Source: Brienomyrus brachyistius
Lineage: Eukaryota; Chordata; Actinopteri; Osteoglossiformes; Mormyridae
Assembly (NCBI RefSeq): GCF_023856365.1
Contig: NC_064543.1
Span: 9,016,452-9,080,451 of the forward strand
Length of the DNA stretch: 64,000 nt
Direction: 5' to 3'
Under the pieces are notes generated by a model, which was given only the letters and a program-made list of their open reading frames with translations, was not told the origin of the DNA and did no database searches. This document shows, one piece after another, positions 46,001-55,360 of this stretch. Position numbers and translations under genes: made by a program. Numbering within the stretch: the stretch's first letter is position 1; each line of letters begins with the position of its first letter.

Positions 46001-46584
46001 ACGGGTCGATGGTCGAGCTGGATACGCTCACGCGGCGAAACTCCCTGGCACTGCGGCTGAAACCGGAATTCTGGCCGCCGCGCGAAGTCCCAGAGAGCCC
46101 GGCAGAGAGCTTCTCCCGCGAGTGGCTCTCGCGGCCCGTGGACCTGCAGGGCCTCCTGCTGCCCCAGCTTCTGCCCTCTCATCTCCAGCTTTGGAGGCTC
46201 TACTTTCTGCGCTGGGTCCCGGAGGCCCAGATCTCGCGTGGCGGCTCCGTCACGGCTTTTCACCGGCTGTCGCTGCTGGCCGACGAGATCGAGACCCTGC
46301 AGAACCAGCTGCGGCAGCATCGGGCCTCTACGCCGGCCTCCACCCCCGCCTCCACCCCCGCCTCCACCCCGGCTACCCCCGACCACGAAAGCAGCCGGAT
46401 GTACTTTAAGGCCGGCACCCCTGACGACCTACCCTCGACCCCTGATTACCTCACCTCCTCGTTCCCCTTCTCTCCCGTCGGTAACCTCTGCCGGCGCAAC
46501 ATTCTGGGAACCCCCTTCAGCAAGTTCCTCAGCGGAGCTAAGATCTGGGTCTCCAGTGAGAACCTGGCCAACGAGACTCTCTGA
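25063..46584 (+). CDS. mtmr10: mtmr10, complete gene (16 coding exons), myotubularin-related pseudophosphatase
   Basis: The joined exons give 2310 nt, 769 residues plus stop, against about 777 in human MTMR10. The order is a PH-GRAM domain (about residues 38-185), a myotubularin phosphatase-like domain (about 205-640) and a C-terminal tail ending [19 protein letters not shown]. In active myotubularins the loop HCSDGWDR supplies catalytic Cys and Arg. The aligned residues 386-392 here are EEEDRDL, so Cys is Glu and Arg is Leu. This is expected for the catalytically dead MTMR10/11/12 group, which act as adaptors or partners of active 3-phosphoinositide phosphatases. Strong family matches include [34 protein letters not shown] and [20 protein letters not shown]. 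All junctions are GT...AG and phases agree throughout. No stops or frameshifts were found, so the gene looks functional. MTMR10 is preferred to MTMR11 or MTMR12 on near-continuous similarity. Confidence 0.96.
25483..25540 (+). CDS. mtmr10: mtmr10 exon 2
   Basis: Encodes TEGKNPIQG...LEAKLLPG(split). The acceptor is a tandem NAGNAG site (TTTCGAGCAG). Use of the first AG would start the exon at 25480 and add a Gln, as in the human QTDD sequence; use of the second gives the coordinates shown. The donor GTAAGC leaves phase 1. Confidence 0.88.
27005..27275 (+). mobile_element. tRNA-derived SINE (V-SINE/HAmo type)
   Basis: A tRNA-like head with an A-box-like GGTGGCGCAGGAGGTAGTGC and B box GGTTGCAGGTTCAAGCCCC is followed by the conserved core GAGCAAGACCCTAAACCCCA and ATTGCTCCC. 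The tail is GTGAGGCATGAATTGTAAAG, CGCTTTGAGTG and GAAAAGCGCTGTATAAATGC, ending TCCATTTACCATT. This module order is typical of abundant fish SINEs. Same strand as mtmr10, in intron 2. Confidence 0.85.
27683..27830. repeat. 18-bp minisatellite, about 8 near-identical copies
   Basis: The unit GTAATGCAGTCCTGTCGT is repeated about 8.2 times with essentially no divergence, which suggests a recent expansion. Because 18 is a multiple of three, it opens frames in both directions (CNAVLS, TRQDCI). Confidence 0.95.
29047..29531. repeat. 39-bp pyrimidine-rich minisatellite, about 12 copies
   Basis: The unit is CAGTGCCCTGTCCTGCACC followed by TCTCCTTCCCCCCTCCTTTG. Copies with GTGTCC at the start or CTCTCGTG at the end recur at the two ends and once in the middle, showing block amplification. 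The plus strand is strongly C/T-rich. Open frames of 165-236 codons on both strands are repeat artefacts. Confidence 0.95.
30791..30842. repeat. (CA)n microsatellite
   Basis: About 25 uninterrupted CA units preceded by a C10 tract, in mtmr10 intron 2. Confidence 0.95.
30925..31050 (+). mobile_element. SINE-like tRNA-derived fragment
   Basis: GAAGGTAGCACAGTGCCTGA resembles an A-box region and GCCAGTTCAAATCCCAG a B box, about 50 bases apart. The downstream part is not recognised. Confidence 0.4.
32734..32870 (+). CDS. mtmr10: mtmr10 exon 3 (PH-GRAM)
   Basis: Encodes [17 protein letters not shown] through [18 protein letters not shown] and SLPRQ, the first strands of the PH-GRAM domain. The acceptor is CTGTCTGCAG. 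The GTAGGC donor after CAG is chosen over an internal GTAGTC because the family continues ...PLQ|KFHY. Ends in phase 0. Confidence 0.94.
32871..34961 (+). other. mtmr10: mtmr10 introns 3 and 4 (with exon 4 between)
   Basis: No named repeat in intron 3 (32871-33804). Intron 4 (33878-34961) holds a G-rich tract at 34641-34667 (runs of 7 and more than 10 G) and short CA runs near 34360. No extra exon. Confidence 0.7.
33805..33877 (+). CDS. mtmr10: mtmr10 exon 4 (PH-GRAM)
   Basis: Encodes [20 protein letters not shown] then QVVT. The acceptor is TTCCTCTCCAG and the donor GTAAGT, leaving phase 1. Confidence 0.95.
34962..35104 (+). CDS. mtmr10: mtmr10 exon 5 (PH-GRAM)
   Basis: Encodes [20 protein letters not shown] through [20 protein letters not shown], ending STKK. 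The acceptor is CTGTCTTCCCAG and the donor GTACGC, in phase 0. The minisatellite lies in the following intron. Confidence 0.96.
35105..41530 (+). other. mtmr10: mtmr10 intron 5, half of it minisatellite
   Basis: A 6.4-kb intron. Left of the array (35105-37204) are GT-rich tracts near 35315-35365 and no exon. Right of it (40369-41530) are poly-T, poly-C and a short GGTGGCGC(G/T)GCACTGCGCC duplication near 41268-41342. Confidence 0.75.
37205..40368. repeat. Giant CpG-rich 27/28-bp minisatellite, about 115 copies
   Basis: The unit is GGGGACCGGGGCC plus GCTTTACAACGCGC, 27 bp, 74% GC with five CpGs. The main variants are an extra G in the second G run (28 bp) and TATAAC for TACAAC. The variants are clustered: about 11 consecutive units near 37970-38275 are all 28-bp TATAAC forms. 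The array totals about 3.16 kb and lies wholly inside mtmr10 intron 5. Frames open for up to 294 codons (GPGPLYNAR repeats) only until a 28-bp unit shifts them, so it is not coding. Copy number depends on the assembly being correct. Confidence 0.98.
41531..41624 (+). CDS. mtmr10: mtmr10 exon 6
   Basis: Encodes [20 protein letters not shown] then [11 protein letters not shown], closing the PH-GRAM domain. The acceptor is CTCTCTGCAG and the donor AG|GTACC, leaving phase 1. It splices correctly onto exon 5 in frame despite the 3.16-kb repeat array between them. Confidence 0.95.
41689..41929. mobile_element. MITE with long imperfect inverted repeats (mtmr10 intron 6)
   Basis: The left end AAAAGGGTAAAAATGAGTAC then CTTTGCTTGTCACTGGG pairs with the right end CCCAGTGACACGCAAAGGTA then CAACTTTTACCCTTTTTT. 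The interior also pairs (CCTACAGCT with AGCTGTAGG). Non-coding, foldback style. Confidence 0.7.
42141..42288 (+). CDS. mtmr10: mtmr10 exon 7
   Basis: Encodes [18 protein letters not shown] then [19 protein letters not shown] and VNEGYAVSP. It starts the phosphatase-like domain. It lacks the long Gly-rich insert of human MTMR10, which accounts for much of the length difference. Donor GTGGGT, phase 2. Confidence 0.94.
42289..43491 (+). other. mtmr10: mtmr10 intron 7
   Basis: Contains the TG microsatellite at 42965-43090. Otherwise nothing is recognised. Confidence 0.75.
42965..43090. repeat. (TG)n microsatellite with TATA interruptions
   Basis: About 55 TG units interrupted by TATATATA at both ends, in mtmr10 intron 7. 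It could adopt Z-DNA. Confidence 0.95.
43492..43579 (+). CDS. mtmr10: mtmr10 exon 8
   Basis: Encodes [19 protein letters not shown] then [10 protein letters not shown]. The acceptor is CCCACCTGCAG and the donor GTGAGT, in phase 0. Confidence 0.95.
43687..43775 (+). CDS. mtmr10: mtmr10 exon 9
   Basis: Encodes [20 protein letters not shown] then [12 protein letters not shown](S/N)[11 protein letters not shown] is diagnostic for the MTMR10 group. Donor GTGAGG, phase 2. A 37-bp repeat sits in the next intron. Confidence 0.95.
43776..44414 (+). other. mtmr10: mtmr10 intron 9
   Basis: Holds an L2-tail-like fragment (about 43808-43920, CTGGCCTGGGTTACTGGCAG to GCCCGTCCATCACAGGACAC) and the 37-bp array. 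Confidence 0.7.
44090..44256. repeat. 37-bp tandem repeat, 4.5 copies, with internal palindrome
   Basis: The unit GGGATATTTGCTGAAA plus GGCAGGCCTGCC plus TTTTATTGT starts at 44090, 44127, 44164, 44201 and 44238. Each contains the perfect 12-bp palindrome GGCAGGCCTGCC. Copies are nearly identical. Confidence 0.95.
44415..44545 (+). CDS. mtmr10: mtmr10 exon 10
   Basis: Encodes [20 protein letters not shown] then [20 protein letters not shown] and CVI. Acceptor CTGCTGTCAG and donor GTGAGG, phase 1. Confidence 0.95.
44663..44732 (+). CDS. mtmr10: mtmr10 exon 11
   Basis: Encodes [19 protein letters not shown] then LEYV. Acceptor CTGCGCACAG and donor GTATGT, phase 2. Confidence 0.95.
44954..45024 (+). 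CDS. mtmr10: mtmr10 exon 12
   Basis: Encodes [19 protein letters not shown] then VMLQ, leading into the degenerate active-site loop. Acceptor CTATTTCCAG and donor GTAACT, phase 1. Confidence 0.95.
45109..45281 (+). CDS. mtmr10: mtmr10 exon 13 (degenerate active-site loop)
   Basis: Encodes [20 protein letters not shown] then [20 protein letters not shown] and [13 protein letters not shown]. Aligned on the conserved LMLD and on F(x)3(V/I)(x)KEW, the catalytic Cys position is Glu and the Arg position is Leu, so no phosphatase activity is expected. Donor GTAAAA, phase 0. Confidence 0.95.
45394..45564 (+). CDS. mtmr10: mtmr10 exon 14
   Basis: Encodes [20 protein letters not shown] then [17 protein letters not shown] and [11 protein letters not shown]. 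Acceptor CCCTCTCAG and donor GTGAGT, phase 0. Confidence 0.95.
45662..45844 (+). CDS. mtmr10: mtmr10 exon 15
   Basis: Encodes [19 protein letters not shown] then [20 protein letters not shown] and [11 protein letters not shown]. Acceptor CCCACTCTCCAG and donor GTAGGT, phase 0. Confidence 0.95.
45958..46584 (+). CDS. mtmr10: mtmr10 exon 16 (last coding exon)
   Basis: Encodes residues 562-769, including [20 protein letters not shown] and [21 protein letters not shown] short 12-bp repeat region then encodes four STPA units (about residues 686-702), followed by [20 protein letters not shown] and the family C-terminus. The stop is TGA. The STPA tract is absent from human MTMR10 and looks like a lineage-specific slippage expansion within coding DNA. 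Confidence 0.95.
   Translation, partial: KSHSASLRGPPSLPNGSMVELDTLTRRNSLALRLKPEFWPPREVPESPAESFSREWLSRPVDLQGLLLPQLLPSHLQLWRLYFLRWVPEAQISRGGSVTAFHRLSLLADEIETLQNQLRQHRASTPASTPASTPASTPATPDHESSRMYFKAGTPDDLPSTPDYLTSSFPFSPVGNLCRRNILGTPFSKFLSGAKIWVSSENLANETL
46328..46378 (+). repeat. 12-bp coding repeat (Ala-Ser-Thr-Pro)
   Basis: Four tandem copies of GCCTCCACCCCC or close variants inside mtmr10 exon 16, all in frame. Confidence 0.85.
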
Positions 46585-48105
46585 AACACTGGACCAGGGC
46601 TCATTGCAGCCCCCGACCTCCATGGTGGAAGATCTGATTGGTGTGCCTGCAGCAAGCAGGACGCGCTGTGAGCCAGACCCTGCAGCCATCATGGCTAGAG
46701 TCCAGCATCCTTTTCCTCCATTGGTCTAGTTATACCAGGGTGACTCCATTGTGCCTGACTGCCTCTTATGGTTAAACTTGCTTTTCATGAGGATGATGTG
46801 TAACTTTAAGTAGGAAAGTGACATAAAACAACATACATTTTCTGGGAGAAATGGAGGGAGGACCCTTAACAGATTTTTCCTCCCTCTGGTTGGTCGCATG
46901 TTCTGATCCTTTTGTGTGCGTGTCCCGGAGGAATGGTTTAAGGCTGCCACCTTCTGGTAAGGTGTTACCCCAGCTGCGCCCAGTCGGGTGTATGTGGCCG
47001 TAACTCCTAAATGTTTGCCTCACTCTGGTGAAGGGCGTACACCCCGAAACGGGTGACCTTGGTCTTTATCAGGGTGGGGCCCTTGGCTGCCCGGTGACGA
47101 GGCTGAGGTGGGGGACGGTAGGGAATGTGCTCCTGTTGTTTTAGTCCCGTGCGGGATGCGCAAATCCCTGACTGTGTGCTCTGCCGCTCATCGCGGGGGT
47201 GCGAGTGCAGCTGCCCCGCCTGCCAGTGTCACGGCAGCAGACGACGAAAACATTCACTGCTCAGCTGCATTTGCCGCCCCAGTGTGAACTGCTGGGATTC
47301 CGCCACAACAAACCAAATATTTAATTTTCCCGTGGTATGCGTGTTGGTGTGTCATATGAATTTGAATGATGGTTTTTTTTTCTGCTAATGTACATATTTC
47401 GTTTGGATTTTAAATACTTACAAGTAATTATATTAGTGGTACATTAATTTTTAAGCTGATAACTTATAGTTAAGGTACAATAACATCTGCTTAATTTCAG
47501 CCCTCGCTGCTAGCGCATGCCGGCCGAGTCAGAGGCTCTGCCCGCAGTTTGATACAGGGATGCAGCACTGATATTTATTCAATTATGCAATGTGGTTCAA
47601 ATGGGAACATCGACAGCCACTGTGCCTTTTGGAAAGGGGGGGGGGGGGATCTGGGCTCACCACACACCATTTAATGGCCTTTGCAAAATAACTTCTATGG
47701 GCACGTCGCATTTTTCAGGACTTCGCATCAGTGGATGCGTACTGAGAGCTGCGCTGACCAATACTGCTGCTGCTGCTGCACCCACAAGCTCTATTGAAAT
47801 GTACGGTTCTGTTTAGCTCTTTTAAATGCAAGACGGAAATAATCCTGTTAAGCAGTGATAATCCTGTTGCTGCACCCTGTGTTTATGCCTTCGTCTGTGG
47901 GCCCCGGAGTCACACCGACTCACGCTCTACCAGTCGGGCTGCATGGGCCCCGGGCCCTCAGCGTGCGGTCTGCTCAGGGCCCCTCTCGGCGAGGGGTAGG
48001 TTGTTTCTGAGTGTCGTAGGCGTGCTCCAGGGTTACAGAGGGCTGACTATGGATGATATTTAAGATATCAAAAACAGCACTCAATAAAAGTACTCTGCAG
48101 AATCT
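46585..48105 (+). other. mtmr10: mtmr10 3' UTR
   Basis: From the stop codon to just past the first AATAAA. No other AATAAA was seen in this interval, giving a 3' UTR of about 1.5 kb. Open frames inside it are short. A (CTG)n-like run lies near 47764-47777 and a G-tract at 47636-47648. Confidence 0.6.
48083..48088 (+). terminator. Polyadenylation signal AATAAA (mtmr10)
   Basis: AATAAA within CACTCAATAAAAGTACTC, followed at 25-45 bases by the GT-rich GTTGCGTCATTGTGTTAC, as expected for a cleavage site. Confidence 0.6.
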
Positions 48106-48766
48106 CACTGGAGTTGCGTCATTGTGTTACTTATGAGATTTCACTGTAAATGTGTTTTCTGTCAATTTCGGTATGTCTTACCTTTTGGATCAGTTTGGTC
48201 TTTTCCTGTTCAGTCAAAGCTTCCAAAATGAATGTTAGCTGTTATGGGTCTTCACAAGCTTAACCTGATGGACACCCAGACTGTCGGAGTTCGCCTGGCC
48301 AGATAAAGGTCGCGGATGGGGTCAGATATGACAGGAATCCATTTGTTACCTCCTTTGACTGAGGATATGCCCCCCCGCTGCACTGGGATGGGGGTTATTT
48401 GGTCTCAAGGGACACAGGATATTCTGGTCTCATAGGAGCCTGTTTTCCGGTGAGAATGAGTTGTGGTAGGGTGGTATCAGCAATTCAGGCACGCATCCGC
48501 TCGCTAAGGCAGAGTGCCGAGTGAGCTGCTGAGGGAAGATTCCGAAGTGCCAAGCCATTTTCTGTTTATTTTTTATTTCCTGCCTAGCTGTTACTCTGGG
48601 GGGGGGGGAATAACAGGGTGGAATATAGTGACTGACAACAAATGGGGCTGGAGGGTGAGTATTCTCCAGAGCAGATGGGCAGTGGAGCGTTTATTGTCCT
48701 AGGGGAAGAATACGGACCTGGCAGAACTTCCTCAGATGCTCCTGTACCTTCTGCCAGACATTAACA

Positions 48767-48858
48767 CAGTGGTTCTCAAAGTCGGTCCTGCACTGGGCAG
48801 GGATAGCAGGAAAACAAGCAGGGCAGTGGGGCCTGAGGACCGACTTTGAGAACCACTG
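48767..48858. mobile_element. 92-bp hAT MITE with perfect 8-bp target duplications
   Basis: The ends are perfect 23-bp inverted repeats starting CAGTGGTTCTCAAAGTCGGT. The flanks at 48759-48766 and 48859-48866 are both CATTAACA, a perfect 8-bp duplication. TIRs beginning CAGTGG with 8-bp duplications indicate the hAT superfamily. The intact ends suggest a fairly young insertion. Confidence 0.92.
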
Positions 48859-49294
48859 CATTAACAGGATAAACGGTCCAAGTAATCGATGGTACTTTGA
48901 AACATAAATCGCACATTTTTGAGACCTTGCAGGTCTTTTTGTGTAAACAACTGTAGTTGATTTGTAAATTAATGGCTGGGTGAGAGTTTATCCCATAACC
49001 CACATGACAATACTGTGCTTCACATCTACAGCTACTTCCTCTCCGGTGATCGGTACTGTTTGTAGACCCTGCAGTTAGTTGGCAGCATCTAGCTGCCACA
49101 TCCGGCCCAGGGGACATCGTGACGGCAGGGATTCACCCAGGTCTGATCTCCAATGTAGAAAGTAGAGCATCTGTATACGGTGACTGGAGGTGCTGTGTAA
49201 GAAGTAGCCTTCTGTTTGGATGTTCAGCACAAACAAACATGCTTTTCCCACATGCGCAAATACATCGGAATGCTTCTCTTCACCTACCCCATCT

Positions 49295-49425
49295 TGCTCT
49301 CCGCAGTGCCCCTGGAGCTCGGGGTTAAGGGTCTTGTTCAGGGCCCCACTGACATGTGACTGTTCTGCCGAGGCCGGGCCTCCAACCAGCGATCTTCTGA
49401 TCACAGGCACAGAGACAGCCTGCTG
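49295..49425 (-). mobile_element. tRNA-derived SINE fragment
   Basis: On the minus strand the core CTGAACAAGACCCTTAACCC then CGAGCTCCAGGGGC follows a diverged tRNA-like head (GATCGCTGGTTGGAGGCCC). The same core module occurs in the SINE at 27005. Confidence 0.6.
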
Positions 49426-51694
49426 GGGTACTCACCGCCCTGAGCCCCTCACCTCACCGAGTTCTCTAAACCCAGATCTGAGGTTTTAGGATTCGCTGGC
49501 TCATTTTCATGCACCCTGATTGGCTGATCAGCAGCAAATCACAAGGCTTTAAACCGCTTTCCCACGTCTGCCTGTTTGTGAGTCAGCTGTGCCCCTGGTG
49601 TGTAACATCTTCCGTTTATATTAGTGGATCTAAGAAGCCGAGCGAGATAAAACAGGGCCGTGCATCAGAAGCTCTGTGTCTCAGTGTTGTGCTAAAGAAG
49701 AAATTGTGGAGGCAATCCAGCGCATCTCTGATCTGCCTCTGTGAGATCCTGAGCCTTTCATAAACAGGGATGTCTATTCTAAAGCGCTGCGTGTGTGCGC
49801 GCTCTCTGCTTCGAGCACAAGGCTCAGCGTTAGATGAATAATGTCACCTTTTTATATGCAAATACCCGCCTGCTGCAAATCTATTGATACCTGTAGCAAA
49901 TAATCAGTCGCTTTTTGCAACAAACTGGATCGTTTCTCTCAAGGCCTTCTAGATGAAAAGAGCAACTGGAAAAATCGAGGGGAATCTTTCTTTTTATGAA
50001 CTGGAGCAGTGTACCGCTAATCCTAAACCAACCTTGCCATCTTGGGTTAGTTGTTGTGTCGCCTGCTGTCAGACTGCTGCAGTAGTGAGGCTGCTTACAC
50101 TGTTGTTTAGGGCATGGTTGATGGGCAGGTGCTCTGCTCTCTTATCCAGGCCTGTATACCTAGAATGAGTCATGCACAATAATTACACTCCATCTTGAAC
50201 AACAACCTGCTATCTTGAACAAATGCTTTGCCTGTGAGCAGACTGCACAGCTTGGGCTGGTTTTGGCCACGCCTCTTGGTCCCAGGATGCCCTCTCAGCT
50301 TCTGCTATTGGGTCTTTTTTATGGATTCAGCTGAGCGCACTCAGCTATTCCACACCTGGCATGCTTCCAGCACAACTAAACAGTGAATTTAAATGCCGCG
50401 AGGGCCTTGGCTCTGCTGAACGAGTGCCCAATTAGACATTAGATTGGGGCTGTTGAAGTGGCGTCGATTGCAGTGTTGATGTTGGCAGCATGGGGGCAGT
50501 GTTGCACAGTATTGCCATAGTGGTCTTTCACTACAGGGATCCTGTGGCGAGCTCACTCAGGAAGAGGCTTTCATCTTAGAAAGACCCAGAGCTGTTGCTT
50601 CACCCCACACACACCAACCAACTGTATATTAATTTATCAAATGTCTTTATCTGATCTACTGACCAGTACCTGACAGCACTCTGTTAGAGATTAAAAAAAT
50701 GAGCTAGATGCCTCTTGTGAGCTAAAGTGGGAGAATTTGTGGAGTCTTAAGTGGTGGGGAAAATTCCTGCTAGTATTTATGAGTCAAGGTTGAAATGACA
50801 GGGCATTGTGACACTGGAAAATCGGCAGCCTTAATCTGGCAGTTCTGGTTCGTAGTGACCTTGTTGGGTTCAGCATTTGATGGAGCTCCTCCTGCTTGTT
50901 GGAGTACCTTCCTTGGTAGCCCTTGTGTCAGGAGAAAAGCCTTTGATTTCATGCTGGCAGGAATCTGCTAGCGATGGCTGTTAAGGGATTTCCGTTTTCT
51001 CCCTTTGATATGGTGTGTGTGAATGCACTCGTGCACAGGTTAGTGCTGGAGTTGCCGGCGCTGAATGTAAAGCTAGCAGGGCTTTCGCTCTTGGAACCGC
51101 AGTCTATAAGCTGTGTTCCAGCTCAGCTGAGCTCTCTGTTAATTAGGCTTGCCTGAACTCTTAACTGAATGAATCGCGCAATTAAAATTGCGTTTCATCA
51201 AACATGGTAAATGAGGGATTTAACTTTCTAATCAAACTAAATTATCATCAGGAATCATTTTATCAACATAAATAACTTGGTAAGGATATTCTAACCATGA
51301 TTTCATTGTCATCCCCTAATCATCACACATACAAATTTGATGCTTAGAAGTTCTGAAACGCGTCGCCCTTCCTAGGAGGCCTGACAGAGGTCTCGCCGCA
51401 TCAGTGTAGTAACTGTCTTAGCTGTCGATCTTATTTGCAAAGTCGTAAGGATGCGCAGTCCTAGCGGGGATTCCTGCACTGGCCTGCTTGCTCCACGCAG
51501 GAGTGCTGCAGTTAATGAAGCGCATCTGGTTCCTGTGGAGGTAACGAGTTTGGCCTAGTGAGGCAGCCCATGCTATACGAGAGATAGACATCAGGGCACT
51601 TTTGGAGGAGACCAGCCCTGTTGCTCATTAGTGCCAGGGATCATTCAATCTGAAATTTCTTCTACTGACCAGCAGGGGTACTAATAGTTTGTCC

Positions 51695-51775
51695 GCCATC
51701 CATCCATCCATCCATCCATCCAACTTCCTATTGCTTATCCTGGCAAGGGTTTTGCGTGGGGGCACGTGTGCCTAT
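51695..51775. repeat. CCATCC-type LINE tail fragment
   Basis: About six CCAT/CATC units, then CAACTTCCTATTGCTTATCC and TGGCAAGGGTTTTGCGTGGG, a diverged form of the repeat at 23420. Confidence 0.5.
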
Positions 51776-54671
51776 CCACTAGGATTTTTTTACTATGACA
51801 TTTTGGAAATTTTTAATTCATAAGGAGAAGAATGTTGCAATCGCCATGTTGACTGAGATAATCAGGGCGAAATGGAGATAAATTAATTACCTTTGTCCTC
51901 TTGATACTGGCATCACAGTGCAGATAGAATCAAAGTTGTGCCGCAATACAGCAAGGTTTTCAATACAAAATAAGGCAGCACTTCTTGCCTATAAACATGC
52001 AGATTTACGAATGTGCTTTAAATAGTACAGCTTTCCTCTCTGGCTGCCTGATATGAGTGCTTGTCTACACCAAGACCTTAAGGGCGTATACAGCAGAATG
52101 TATTTAATAAAAATTCTTAAGGCAAACTGATTAATTGTCTTGAGGGTACTGCATAAGAGAGGTCAGAATAACAGTACTTTTTCAGAATGGTAATTACTCG
52201 CAGCACATATTGATGTTTTCTCATTAAAATTTATTCTTGCCCACTTGAAGCAGCATTTTGTGTCCAACTAGTAACTGGCAGTCTTTGTGATATTGGATCG
52301 CCGCGTCAGCTTCTGAGTTATAACAATTCAAGGCAAGTGTACTTGTCTGTCAATGAATTCAGGTGTAGTAAGAACATCAAACGGTCCAAACCCTGCTGGG
52401 ATTCTACGCGAATAGTTTGGAGGAAAGGAAGGATCCCTGTTAATCGAACTTCATCTCTCCAGCTGACAGCGCAGGCGATGATGCCAGCAAGAGCAGCATG
52501 AGGGGGGACGTGTGTGACCCTGCCAGCAGTCAGAATTGACGATGGCTCAGGGCAGAGGATAATGCTTAGAGGGCGGGGCCAATCTGAATACCTTCTCAAA
52601 TCACACACCTTATTAAAAAAAAACACATTACTATAAAAATGGTCTGTATTGCCATTGTCCTCTTAGTTTATCCTTTCAGGCTTGTTAATCATTCTGTCGT
52701 TTCCTTGCTCTCCAGGATCTTTCCCTGCCATCTGTTCACTCACCTATTCATATGCACCCATTCGCCTGCTCTGCTGTTCCAAAACGGTGCAAGGAAACGC
52801 CCGTGCACCGTCCCATGATGCATTGTGCTTCTGCACAATAAGCAATGTGTGCTGTCAGGAGCCGGGTCACTGTACACCCCAACAAGACAAAGGAGCCGCT
52901 CTGAGTGCTGTCTGCATCTCTCATGCCTGTCCTCTGCGCCCAGAAACATCGCTTCTCAGCATTGTATTAAAGAAACCATCCCACGCAAGAAGACAAACAC
53001 CTTCACTGCATAATAATGAAGAGAGATTATCTGTATGTCCTCCGGCCTTTTTTTTGGGACATTCGGTTGTCTTTTACAGGAAATCCTCTTGGAATTATGA
53101 GCTCTTAGCCCTCCGCTCTTCAGTGATGAATTAAATGAGATTGTTTTTTAAAGAGTGCGAAGGATGTCTGAAGTTTTAAGTGTTGTTGAACTGACACGTT
53201 CATCACAGAGACGTTCAGCTGGGCAACTCAAAGAACAGGGCGATTCTCTACATAGGGATGGTGACAGAAGACAAAAGCTGATTTACTGTCTGAACGAACA
53301 ATGGCAATGACACATGGCATTGTGATTGAGCACATGGACTGTAATATAGGTCTGGGAAAGGGACTATGGTCTTGTACAGTCGAACAAGGTGCTGAACTTG
53401 AATTTCTCCGGTAAATTATGCAGCTGTGTAAAGAGGTAGAAATTGTGTGTTACTTTAGATAAAGCTGTCAGCTGTGTGATTAAACCTAGTGATGTTGCTA
53501 ATAAATGCATATAATATCCCTTAAAGTCTTTTAACGTTCCATTAATTAATTGCAGCCGTCGTTAAAATAGCAACAAGGTCAGCTGATCAGTTCCAGTTCT
53601 TGATGGTAACGTGGCCCAATCTGAAGTCGGTCTTACTACTATTTTTATTTTCGGGGAGTTACCGTGGTAACCCATCGAGCCTGGGGATGTACAGCCAATC
53701 GGAAGTGGCAGTGGCACTTGGCTGGCTCTCGTTTTGACCAGCTGTAGCCTATAGCTACTAATGTGCGACTAAGACTTAAGATAAAAACTTAAGATACATT
53801 TCCTGCGGACCCCGCACATCTGTCTCCAACAATTTGTGCTGCTCATCACTCAGCCCCACCCCCACACCCTACTGTGCCGTGACTCCGCCCAAGATCGGAG
53901 GGTGGGCTCTCGCGCTTTAATGTCTAGCTGCTATCATTCGGTGACAGCAAGCGTGCCCAACCTCCCCTACACCCTGGTGAATTCATCTGAATTCAGAAGT
54001 TGTCTTGCAGTGCAACAGAGGTGACCCTTCTGGGGGGGGGGGAGGGGGGGTTGGTATGTGGGTCAGCACAGTGGCTGGCAGACAGCAGCATGACAGACGA
54101 ACCCAGGAGTCACTTACCGTGGTGAGCAGGTTCGCGAACTCCTTGTGATTACCATGCCTCATGCACGGATCTGACAGTTTGCATTTGGTTGAGGCAGCTT
54201 CCGCTGGTCACTAAATGTAACAGTTCACATCCTTTTTCCTGTCAGCGACGTTGATTGTTTAAACCGTCTGTCGAATAAAGATATGGGCGCAATGTAAGAC
54301 CTTCTGTGTGCTGTGTGTTAAGTTTGTGTTTATTACTATGTCTTAGATGAAGGATCACGTTTTAGGAGTCATTCATGCAGAGATTCAGGTCTTTCCACAG
54401 GATTTCCAAAGTGTCTCACAGTGGAATGCTTCCACTGCAATTATAATGGTTGGATTTTTTTTCCTAGAAGAAAATGCATCAATTATTTTGTTGTGCAGCA
54501 CCGGGGGTGGGGCACCTTGGCAGCTTTGTCAGGCTTGCCTGCGTGTGAAACCCTCATTTGCGTTATTTGTGTTCATTGAAAATACCCTAATTATGGGGAA
54601 TTTGCAGCGCTGTGAGGGGAAAATGCAGATGAGGTGAAGTACAGCCTCAGGTTGTCTTTGCTTATCTACAT

Positions 54672-54800
54672 ATCAGTCAGTACGTTTACATGCACACTAA
54701 GGAAATCGAATTATTGTGTTAGTCCGACGAAAACCGGACTTTTAAAGTACATGTACACATGTTAGTCTGACTGAAATCGTACTAAATCGAATTTCTCAGA
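54672..54800. mobile_element. MITE-like repeat
   Basis: CGTTTACATGCACACTAAGG, CGAATTATTGTGTTAGTCCG, AAACCGGACTTTTAAAGTAC and the inverse-like TCGTACTAAATCGAATTTCT form a self-complementary dispersed-repeat pattern. Borders uncertain. Confidence 0.45.
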
Positions 54801-55360
54801 CGGTCAGATAATGTGACTGGGAGTCGATTTACTCCTGCACATATATGTCATCACAGAAATGCCATGAAGATCATCCCCAACAGTGGATTGTCACACCATG
54901 GCCAACGCAGTAGGAACCCATCACAGCTGCGGACTGGCTGAAAGAGAGGTCCACTGATTAACCGGCCCAGTTCCAGTTACACCGACAGTCATACATGAGC
55001 TGAATTACCAGAGCTACTGTTATACCTTTGAGCCAAAAACTTAACCTCAGTTACCCCAGTAAGACATCCCACTGTATAAATGAACCGTGACTTTGTTGTC
55101 CGAGTTGCTGAGTGTGATGCATCATCAGCTGTTAGGGAGGTGGAGGTTTCACTGCACAGATCAGAGGCCCCCGAGGTCCAGCAGAAGTGCTGCTCTTCAC
55201 TCCTCCTCGACTCTTCACCACTTTATTAAATATTTAGGCCCTTGTCTGACCTGAATTAAAATGCATCCCCTACAGCCTGAAGGACTCTGGCACTCACAAA
55301 CTGCACGGCATGTAGTGACGTAATAATTAAAAAACAAAAATCATAATAAGGCAGCGGCAG

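Noticed and set aside
45933..46729. Long alternative frames over mtmr10 exon 16 (both strands)
   Set aside because: GC-rich shadows of the true frame, which matches MTMR10 to the C-terminus.
47125..47388. Cysteine-rich 87-codon frame after mtmr10
   Set aside because: Lies in the 3' UTR before the polyadenylation signal. Cysteine spacing fits no known motif.
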